Positions 21,101 through 32,700 of a DNA stretch of 64,000 nucleotides are shown piece by piece. The stretch's first letter is position 1. Each line of letters begins with the position of its first letter. A program made the position numbers and the translations under genes. Below the pieces are notes generated by a model. The model did no database searches. It was not told the DNA's origin and worked only from the letters and a program-made list of their open reading frames with translations. Location of the stretch: NCBI GenBank assembly GCA_008828725.1, contig MEHQ01002940.1, forward strand, positions 1 to 64,000, in the 5' to 3' direction. The DNA comes from Saccharina japonica (taxonomy: Eukaryota > Sar > Phaeophyceae > Laminariales > Laminariaceae).

Positions 21101-24100
21101 CCCTTAACCCAAAATCTCCGTGTTGCAGAAAGCTTCATTTTGCACTCAAAACCATGATGGATGGGATTGTTCATCGTATACGAGTAGCACTTTCATTTTC
21201 CTTCAAAATCAGTTTTTTTGGTGAGGAGTTATAGAGTATAGAGCTCCTCAAGTGACCACCCTTATAAGGCAAAAACACGGTGCACCTCAACCGTAGCATG
21301 CGTCATATATGTTATATATGCATACAAGATCCCCCTTCGGGATTGTGTGTGACTTGAAATCCCGGGAGTGTCGAAAGCTGTGAAAAGAGAGAATACAATC
21401 CATCCAGCAAGCGTTCGTTCGTTCGGTCCTCGTGCCAGCTCGGTCCACGTACGAAGCCGCCGCTTGGCAAGCAAGAACGAACAAAATTGAGAAGAAAAAA
21501 AAGTTCTTGACAGCTGCCGTACATTCAAAAATCATCTGTTGTAGCAAGGGGTGAAACTTTTTTGTACAGCACCCGTACTTTATCCAGCGCAGATCTCGCG
21601 CTCCAGGCTACGGGCGCCATTGCAGCAGCAGAGTATGGTCGGCTAGTCATGTGGGCACACTCTCCTCTTTTTTCAGGGCTGGGCGTCGCCTCTACCGCAG
21701 CTGGGTGGTGCATTACTGCTGGTCTTCCACCTTGACCGTTGACTCGTTTTCGCTTTTGTTTTTCGCTTTTGTTTTTCACGCGTATCCTGCGTTTGTACAC
21801 CATCTTCGATTTTACACTAAAAACCTAAAGTCTGTTCGTTTTTAGGGTTTGTTTTTAGGTTTTGTTTTTAGGTTTTGTGTTCCTTGTTTGTACGGGCCCT
21901 AAGGAGCCCCGTCATTCAAATTAAAAAAAATCAGTCAAACGTGCTGCCTCTATCGTAACACGCGTCATATATATGTATGTATGTATGTATATATATGTAT
22001 ACGAAGTATAGAGATATATATATATGCATGTGCCACATGAGAAATCCCGTCGGTTGTACCTACGAAAAATAGACCTGCTCCTTCCTTGGAGACTCGAGAC
22101 TACTATTAATACTGTGAACCATAAACCTTGCGACACGCGCGTCGAGCAGATCAACCATCTAGACCCACGATCTACAGCAGTAGATCCGTATGGTTAGATC
22201 CCAAGGCCGATATATACCAACGGGGGCGCGATCTGAAATGTTGGTTTTTACACCATTTCATCAGCGGCTTTCGTAGTTCGCGGGGAACTCAACCCTTTTG
22301 GGACTGCAGTCCCGTGATGGGGACAAATTCGGCTCCGGAGAACTTGAACGTACGTGCGAGTCTAACGAACCTGCACGTACATTCAATACGGTTATATGTA
22401 TAGCAGGAGTTGTTGTAGATATGTATGGCCTACATAGGTACCAAATGGGATCGAGGTGCCAGGTGGGCCTCCGGCGGCTCCTGCGGAGGGCTGACTATAT
22501 TTCTGCACCTTGTGGGTGGGAGCAGGGTGCCAAATGGGATCAGATCCGGGTGGGATCAGGTCCGGGTGGGAGCAAGGGTAAAGATGGTGCAAAAATGATG
22601 GTGCAAAAGTACGTGCAGATCTAACAGCCCGCAACACGTACGTGCAATTGTACGGCTGGTGGGACAAATTACTTGGAATTAGAGCCAAATATATGGTTAT
22701 GTGCACTGGAGTACTAAAAGGGCTAAAACGGTACGTTCTGCTATCAGGTCTATTTGATTATTTTTTGCGGGTGGTAGTGGTCATACCGGGTATATATATG
22801 GCTACAAATATTTTTCGAGGGAGCAAGATTTCGTAGCCAAGATTCCAAAAAAGATTGGCCCAATTTTTGACGAGGGTTGGAATGTCCGCCGGTATTGGGC
22901 CAATCTCTGGATTTGTTTTTTCGAAATCTTAGCTTCTACCTCTAAAATATTCGAAGCCGTACGTACCGTGTACTAGTATTAATAGTACAACTTGCATTGG
23001 AAAGCTCTCGCAAAAAAAACGATGAACGACTCCTGATAGTAGAAAGTCTCATTTTTATGTTCCCCGCGAGATACAGCCGCCGAAATGGTGTAAAAAACGA
23101 AAACAAGTCAAAATAATTAACATCGCGTTCCCAACTGGCATGATGTATTGTGCCAGATGTGTATGTATTTTTATTTTTTCCCATCCCATTGATTATCTTC
23201 GCCCTTCCCTCCTCTCTCCTTCCTACCTAGTCGTAACTCAGATCCGGGGTCACAAAAGTAAAGTAGCCTCTTCTCCCTCCTCCCCCACTACGGTTCTTGC
23301 CTTGCATCTTTATCGCGAGAATATTTTAGCTTTTTCTTCCCTCGTCAACTCTCGTCGAATTGTGCTTACCCACGGTACAATATGCGCTCTCGACAGTTGG
23401 TGTCATTTGAGAATAAAAATCTCCATACAAAGACTGGAACCCTGGACCTCCAACCTAACAGACTTCGTGCTTACCTGTTAGACCACTGGGGCCACCGGTC
23501 TAGTAGAGATCCAACATATATCATGCAGATGATGCGGCTCCCACCCGGTTTTTCAACATGGAGTTATCTATAGACCACAGAGATCAGGAGTCTGTGTGCC
23601 TAAAAGCTAGACCTTGAAGCGGGAATGACCTCGTATATGATTTTGTCCGATGAGCCTAGACTCGGTATCTTGATACTCCAAAAATGTTCATGTGTACACA
23701 CGCTTTGCACGGCACGTTTTGACCGGATCAAGAGTAAAACTTTACGGGGTATGTACAGCAGTAAAACAAATCGTTTAGCCAACCAGCACCTACGAAGTAA
23801 CAGCAATGCGCGTTACAATAACTCACGCCCGGTCACACTGCTGTGACACAAAAGCAACCAATAAATAAACGCCGTTTTCAATTCGGTCACCCAATATCAC
23901 CCACCCACCCTCACCTCCCCTCCCCTTCCATCCCTCCCTCCCTCCCTCCCTCCCCTCCCTACCCTTCCGGACGCGTGCGCGCCCTGCCGGTGTTGTGCGC
24001 GTGCGTGCATGCGGCAGATGCTGCTGGCGGACGCCACGCTGGGGACCTACGGCTAGCACCCGTGGTGCAAGCTGATGCCATGGCGGCAGGGCAGGGGGGA

Positions 24101-25470
24101 GGGGAAGGAGAAGGGGGTGAAGAGGGGCGGGGGGCTTCGCTCCCACAGTGCTTCTCTAGCCCGGACGCCGACCCTTCGAGAGGAGAGTGGACGGAATGCG
24201 AGGGTGGCGTTCGGGAGTCGCCTGTAGACATGGTGGACTGGGTCTGGGACAACGCGGAATACAGATTCTATCAAATGTGGGTGCAAGTTCCATCGTGAAA
24301 CCATTCTCTGTGGGTTACAAGGTTACCCCTTCGGGATTGTGGTCGGCTTCAAATCCCGGGGGTGTCGCAAGCTGAAAAGGGAGTTCTAACACAGCAGGCG
24401 TTCGTTCATCGTACCAGCCATATACATATGTACGGGTACGCGTATAGGCCACCGGGGAAAGAACGAAGAACTTAAAAAAAAAATACTTGGAAAGCTGCAA
24501 AAGACCCCCCCCCCACAAAAAAGTAGCAAGGAATCGCGGAGCAAGTAACCGGGCAAAAATGACACCGACCAGCCCGAACGAGTTTGTAGTAGTGCTATTA
24601 AATAATACGGGGGACCATAGTAAATAGGACCAAATATTGTTCGTAGAAGTAGCGAAATTTATACCATTTTGTCCCGGATAATAATTTACTGTTTGTAGTA
24701 AATATTAATACACAATCGGTCCTTATATTTACGGACATAGTGGTACAGGTTTTTGTGTGTAACGGAGGGGTCCTATTTACTATGGTCCCCCGTAATAGCA
24801 CTGCTGTAGTTCTATAGGTGGGTATGAGTTGTATGATTAAAAGACGCAGGCTACCTTAAGGTAGGGGTGCACCTGCGTGCAGGCATATGGCGTGAGGTGC
24901 CTAACGACCACAAAACACGTGGCCGATTCACCCATTCAGAACGGAAAAAAAAAAGTTTTCCTACACTAATTCCAAGTAGTTTTCCCCCCAAAAACGGGGG
25001 GCCTTAAGAACTGGTCCCACGAATTCGGGGACAAACTACTTGGAATTAGTGTGGGACATTTTATTTTTTAAGGGGTTGAATAGATGAAAATTTCACCAAA
25101 CGAAAAAGGTCTACGGCAGTGACGCTCCATGGGGAAAATTGAAAATGACAGCGAAGAGTGTGTGGCAACGACTGACGTGTGTGACGCAAGGGGGCGCGAA
25201 GACGATCGCATGGCGCACTGAGGAGGCTGGAGGTAAACGGGTGCGCGAAGTCTGTGAATAGTCTAGGGGCGCGAAGTCTTTTAATAATCACCACACGCTC
25301 CACGCTCCCAATCGTGAAATGGATAGCGAAACGTCTAAAGTTTCGATCGCACGGAGCGAAATTTCGCTAAAATCTAGGCCCAGGCAGGCACGCAAAGAGG
25401 GCGAAACGACTGATCGGTACAGCGAAAAACGAAAAACGCTCCTCGTTCTTGAGGTAATTCGTAAGAGATT

Positions 25471-25538
<68 letters not shown>

Positions 25539-26669
25539 TTAATACTACCACTACTACTACTACTACTACTCAGGTGAAATAGAAGACTTTTCGATTCAAG
25601 TCGGAATAACGGAACACGCATATACGATACGCTGTCGAAGGGGCAAAACAAACAGATAGTATTCTTAAAAAATGTAATTTTGTGTTTGTGTGTGTGTTGT
25701 GACGTGCAGGTGCAGTAACTTGTGGCGCAAGGATCACGCGGACGAGGGCCCAATGCCTCACTGGAAGTGGAGACCCGATGACTGCTCGCTGGCGGAAGTG
25801 GATGCTGACAAGTTCTGCCGCGTTATGGAGGGAAGGAAAGGGATTTTATTTGTCGGTGAGCGAGTGACTGGCAGCGAGGGGAGGGGGGGGGAAGGAGGGA
25901 GGAGGGAGGGAGGAGGGAGGGAGGGAGGGAGGGAGGAGGAGGGAGGGGGGGGAGGGGGGGAGGGGGGTGAGGGAAGGGAGGGAGGGAGAGAAAAGGGTTG
26001 CTACTGTTTTGAGTCAAAACATTTCCCACTAATGGGGTCACCGGAGGGGGCGTACCCCAATAGGCTTGCACCCGAAGCGTATTGGATATTACTATTTGCA
26101 AGCCCAGAGGCCTATTTTGATTTGTGTATCGGGCTTACCTTTTCCATTTTTTCTCACAAAGGCAGTTGTGTGGCGGGGTATGTACGTAGAGAGCGCCTCC
26201 CGTGAGGGGCGTCGGCAATTTTGGCCGGTACCCCTCTCTCGTACCACATGTCGCCTCGGTCACCCGCCGCAATACCACAGGCAGGCAGCTCTCATCCTCC
26301 TCCTGTAGAGGTCGCCTTTTGATAGACAGCCAGCAGTAGCATCAGGGAGTAGGTTAGATGGGGAAAAACAAGCAATACGTATGTAGTCATAGTGCTGAGT
26401 GACCCGGTTCTGCTGCTGTATATATAAGTAGTTCCAGGTTCGAGTGTGGAATAAGAAAACAACTTAACTTATTTTTCGCGTATCGTTTGTACACACGCGA
26501 GAGGGGGTATGTTTTACGTCTCGTGGGTAAAGGGGGAGTGCGCCCCGCCTCGCGCCCAGTAGGTTTCCACCTCTTCTAAGATCGTCTACAGACAGACAGA
26601 CAGACGGACAGACAGACAGACCGACGGACAGACGGACAGACAGGCAGACAGGCAGACAGACAGACAGGC

Positions 26670-26707
<38 letters not shown>

Positions 26708-29700
26708 CAGTCTACATCAGATCAGGGGCAAAAACGAGAAAATTGTGCTGAGCGGCCCAGGCTTTTTTGCTTGTAGGGAGAATAAAGGAAGTAAAAAACC
26801 TAAAGAGCGCGCGCACACACGCGATATATAGCTGGTCGCTTCGAACTCGATCGCTCGACAGCTCGATACGTTGTTTTTAACCTGTTTACGAATATATACT
26901 TCGGATTGGACGTCTATCGATTGAGTTGTTGATACTGGTCTTTGCAAGCCGTGTGAAATTTCTATATAGATAGTACTTGAAACTGTCAGGACAGTTTTAT
27001 CGTACAACGAAATGAAACCAAACACATATGATATCATACACACAAGACACAAACACGCAAAGACACACCCAACACTTTTTTTTTAGAGCTATACCCCATC
27101 CCCCCATCTATAAATATATTTTATATGTATAGGTTGGGTTGGCATCGGTTGGCGACGACACTGTAAAACACGCCTCTCGCTGCGTGAGCTAGACCACCAG
27201 GGTACCGATTTGTTTTTGTTTTTGGCGGTCACCAAGGCTGGCGGTCTTGTCAGATAGTTTGTGCGGGGTCGAGAACCTTAACTCCGCACAAGGGGAACGA
27301 TCGTATCACGTAGTGTGTATATGGTGAGGCACCCGCGAGGCAGTTGCGTAGTGCTCCCATTGCTGTCTCAGGAAGTGGCCACACCAGTAATTAAATTAGC
27401 CCATTGAAGCTGTCATCCATATGCAAGTCCGCCTCACAAGCGGTTCTTAGTAGGATGCAGCTCACCCTTCATGCGACTCGCCCAATACCTCACGGCGCTT
27501 CGCACTTGGTGTGCTAGCGATGTCTGCCTGGTCGGTGGAAACCCGACATGCTCCGTCCCGGCATCGTAGGGATGCGAGGGTCTATGGTCATAATACTACG
27601 GCCATGCATGAAAATGAAGTACAGCCCCCCCCCCCCCTATAAATATATGATACATATAGATACACCTATGATGGTGGTGAAATTGATCTTAAAACTTTGC
27701 TCCATCTGCGGATCTCTCCCGCCTGTGAAGGCCTTCCCGCGCGGTTTCTTCGCCGAGGTGCGTGTCCCGCCTCGACCGTAACGGCCGGCGCCGACGACAC
27801 TCTCGCTCGGCGCCGCATGCGCTCGCGCGGGGCCTCGACGTCGGAATCTACGACGGGTATCTCCGCAACCTACGAGCCCTCTCTGCCCTCTAAGCGTTTT
27901 GACGCAACACCTCGCCACAGGAATAATATTTTATCGTGATTTTTTCGGGGGAGGGGGGGGGGTGCTCTCCGGCCGCCGGTGCCTCGGGAGGGTCGGCCAC
28001 CCTGCCGGCGCCGACGTCGAGGAGACCTCTGGGGGCGAACACAAAAGTCGAGATCTACGACATGTTTCCCACCCCCGGTCACAAAAATGCCGTCCATGTT
28101 TCGTTTCGATGACGTATGTTACGTAAAAAAAAAAGTCCACGATTACGGGGGCCCGTAGTAAATAGAACCAAATTTTGGTCGAATAAATAGGTAAATATAT
28201 AGGTTTTTGTGTGTATTGTAAGTCCTATTTACTATAGCCCCCCGTGATAGTTCGTTTTTCGGAGAGCACCAAAGCTTGCGCAAATCGAGCGAAAGAGCCC
28301 GGGGTCGCTTCGTGATCACAAGCGAGAGCGTGACCGAAGCGGGCTCTGGCGGGCGCAGGCGTGTAGAGCGGATGAAGTAGGGGGGCGGTGGCCGGTGTGG
28401 CGTCTCATCCGTCGCTTCTTCGAGGAGGGAAGGCGGTCGCACAAAGTGGGCTAGAGGTCGAACCTCTCTCCAGATACAGCATAAATCCCCACGAGTTTCA
28501 AGATAAAAATAACACACCAATTTTAAGACAAAATGTCCCGCACTAACTTCAATATATATATATATATATAGGTTGGGTTGGCGTCGGCTTACAACGACGC
28601 TGTAAACCCCGCCTCTAACTGCATGAGCTAGACAACCAGGGTATCGTTTTTTTGTTTTTGGCGGTCACCAAGGCTAGCAGTCTTGTTAGATAATTTGTGC
28701 ACAAGGGGAATGATCGTATCACGTAGTGTGTATATGGTAAGGCACCCACGAGGCAGATGTATAGCATACTCATTGCTGTCGCTGGAAATGACCACACCAG
28801 AAATTAAATTAACTCATTGAAGCTATCAACCATATGCAAGTTCCCCTCACAAGCGGTTCTCAGTAGAATGCAGCTCACCCTTTATGCGACTCGCCCAACA
28901 CCTCACGGCGCTTCGCGCTTGGTGCAAGCAATGCCTGTCTAGTTGGTTAAAACCCAATGTGCTCCGCTCCGGCATTGTAGGGATGCGAGGGTCTATGGTC
29001 ATACGACTACGGCCATGCATGAATATCGAGTACACCCCCCTCCTCCCCCAACTATGGGCATACGACTACGGCCGTGCACGACATGAATACCCCCCCCACC
29101 CACCTAGCAATGTCTGCATGGTCGGTGAAAACCCGACATGGTCCGTACCCGCATTGTAGAGATGCGAGGGTCTATGGCCATACGACTACGGCCATGCACG
29201 AGTATCGAGTACACCCCCGCCCACCCACCCACCCACCCACCTTCCCAACCATCGCCCCCGTCACCCATCTACGCACCGCCCCTGGTCGATGAAAACCCAA
29301 CGTGCTCCGTGCCGGCATGGTAAGGATGCGAAGATCTATAGTCATGTATACGATTACTACGCCATGCATGACATGAGTACAACCCCACCCCCACCTCCCC
29401 TCCTCCTCGTCCTCCTCCTCCTCCTTTATCCCCCCCCCCACTCTCCCATCACCGCCTCGTCACCGACCTCTCAGGCGATAGCCTGACACGGATAATGGCC
29501 TCCACCCTCGCCTCGGTTCTTCGCGCGGAGGTTCGCGCCCCCGGGGACGACGAGGAGAAGGTGAACGGGGAAGCACGGCAGGCGGACAGATGGACAGCCT
29601 GCGGAGGCGAGCTCAACTTCAGCTTCATCCGCAACGACTTCCTCGACCCGCGCACCGTCGAGTACGACGGGATACACTGCGAAGAGCCCGACGTGAGCAA

Positions 29701-32700
29701 AACGCGCTGCGTTGCGTTCGCACTGAGCTCCGTCCTGAAAGAGGTGGACACGCTGGTGCTCAACTCCGGAGCCCACAAGAGGAACGGGGGCTGGGAGGCC
29801 TACGGGGACGCGATGAGGGTCTCGAGCGCGAGCCTGACCGCGTCCATGAAGAGCTTGCACGGGGATAACGCCATACTGGTCGTGAGGAACACCGTTCCGG
29901 GTCACTGGGGCTGCGAAGAAAGGTATGAGGCCTATGAAGGGGCGGCGGAGGGGGGGGCAGGGGGGGGCGGGGGGGCGAAACTTGAGTTGTGCGGCGAGTC
30001 GCATGAAGGGTGAACTGCATCCTATGTACTAAGAGTCGCTTGTGAGGCGACCTTTCTTGCGTATGGATGACAGCGTCGAAGGCGTTGGGGGTTTGTTTCT
30101 GGTGTGGCCATTTCTAGAGGCAGCAATGGGTGTACTCTATAACAGCCTTAGGGGGGGGGGGGGGCTCTCATCTGTTGCCTGGCGTAGGCGTTCTACCATT
30201 GACTACGCATCCCTTGCGAGGCGGAAACACCACCGCTCTTTTTGTACGTGTCGTTTGTTTGGATCGCTGTGTCTCATGATTGGTTCCACAAGGGTTAGGC
30301 AGCTGCTGTATTATTAGCCCTTATCCTAGACTAAACCGCGGACTGGTGCTACGTTTTCTGCTGCTGCTTTTGTTGTTATCGTTCCCACATTTCCTCTAGC
30401 AAAACTAGCGTCCGTGGGAACACAAAAGGTGCTCAAGCCCTAAGATCCTTTTTTTCGTTTTAAACACACTTTGGACGGAAAGCATGACGCTTGCCCACCT
30501 GAAAAACACACGAGAAGGTAGAGGGGTATGCATTATATACCCCCATTTTCACGCCACTCGGTAGGGGGGTTTGTACTATATACATACCCCATTTGAACGT
30601 GAAACAAAAACGTTTTTTTTGTCGCAGAGTTAAGAAAACAATCCCGTGCCATGTGTATATCGCCTGGTGTGTATGTCGCGAACACATCAAAGCTAACCCC
30701 AAACTTAATGATGCTGCAAAAAAAAAACGAAATGTGGTAAGTCAACTCGCCCGAGTGTCTCTCTGGTCGGCTAACATCATAGGACTAAGAAGAGATGCCT
30801 CTGCCGTAGCACCAGACCGCTCTGATCTACGCGCGCCCATTCCAAGCAGTTCTGCCTGGTTGGCGAAAACCCAACGTGCTCCGTCCCGGCATTGTATCTT
30901 ACCTACGTGTGATTTACCCTTTACTGCTGTCTTTGTCATGTGTGCATTTCAAGAGCAGTTTGTTTAGATATCTACGCCAAGATACGTAGGCTGGTCTACG
31001 ATCGGCAATTAATCTTCTCCCCACTTCCACTTGAAAGTTACCGGGCTCCCCGTATCTTCGTTACATTCAACTGCTGCGCAGTTGTTTACGTTCGCCGTCA
31101 CTCTCCGTTTCCGAGTGTACTCTAGGGCCTTCTCCATGTGTTTCTGCAGTCCTTCGGGTGTTTCTGATGTGCTTACGAAATCAGCCGCAAACGTCAATCC
31201 CGACACATGATCTTGCCCCACCGTGACCTCCTGCTTTACTGCTTGGACTGCTACTATCATGCCATTAATATATACCTTGAATAGGTTAGGTGATAGCGCA
31301 CATCCCTGTGCAACTCCGTGTAAGATATCAACATACCTCAATATTTCCCCGTCTAGCATCACAACACTTCTTGCACATTCCGTCATCTTCTTCCTTCATC
31401 GTTCTCCATCTTCTGCACATCTAGAAAGAAACAGTACGTTGTTAGCACCGCGTCTTTCCTACCTTGGGGTATTGTACCAATGTGTACACATGGTCTACGC
31501 AGCTACGGTTTGGCCTAAACCCTGCTTGCCCTTCGCTAGTTTTTCCTTCCTTCTCTGTCATTTCTTCTGCCGTTCAAAATATTACAGAGTGCTTTACCTA
31601 CGATGCTTAGTACCGTTATCCCCCTATAGCCCCCCGGGTCAGCCTTGTCACCTTTCTTAAATTCGTTTAATAATACTCCTTCTCTCCACCTCTTAGGCGC
31701 GTACTCGTTTTTCCATATCCAGTTATACAACTTTACCACCATGGTAAGCACTCCTTCTCCCCCGTTCTTCGTGAATTAATACACTACATGGTCCGCCCCT
31801 GCTGCCTTTCTCTTCTCAAGTTTAGATACGCACTTCTACTTCTTCCCTTGTGAAGCCTCCCCGTAACCCTCCTCCACCACTGTCTTTCCCTTTATGATGC
31901 ATCTACGGTCGCCTCTGCGCACGTGCTGATTTCCTTCTCGAATTCTGCGTCGAACGTTTCGTTGGCTGTGGTCGTTCCTAGCTTGCGGTATTGCGCTTCC
32001 CTTATCCCCTTTGAACTACTAATCGTTTTACCGTTCTGTGCTCTTAATGTAGCTATTCCCGTGTGTGTTTTGCCTCTGCTGCTTGTTTGCCCAGTATCCC
32101 TTTGATCCCTCTCCACATCTGCTTAATCCCGCCATCGAAGTCGTCATTAGTTTTATTAACTACTTCTTTCCATATCCCTTTTATCTTCTTCTCTACGGTC
32201 TCTTTTACTTTTTTTCTAGAAATAGCATATTTCCCTCCCATCATGACGTAGTTATACTCTATCATATGTGTATCTATGTGTGCCTTTCTCCTTGTTCTTA
32301 TAGCCCCTTTTACTTCGGCATCCCGCCACTCTACTGCTTTGCTGTGGTCCTGGCCGGACGCTTGTATCCCATCCCGATCTACCTTGATTTTCTCGGGCGG
32401 GGGGGTTCAGTATATTCAGGTACTTCCATACCAACCTTAGCTCCCCCCCTTCCCCCCCCGGAACTGAATCTTACTATCGATTCCGAACTACCGCTCATTA
32501 GTGCCCGTCCCTTGCGTACTGGTAATGCTCCTATCATGTTGTCCGTGTTTGTTTTTCTTTCATCGAGACGCTTTTGTGGTTGTTGTTGGAAGTGTTGGTG
32601 AACCATGTGTGTGAACCACGTGCGATATTTCAGGGAAATGAACTACGTACTTGTATAATATGATGACCATCGTCGTCATCATATACCATAGGTCTGGGCA

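Noticed and set aside
23843..24150. 5' half of the plus-strand frame before 24018
   Set aside because: It translates the CCCTC pyrimidine tract, which is better explained as the intron end before exon 3.
29471..30004. 177-codon minus-strand frame over gene 1 exon 5
   Set aside because: Antisense shadow of the GC3-rich exon. The plus strand carries the conserved SGNH motifs.
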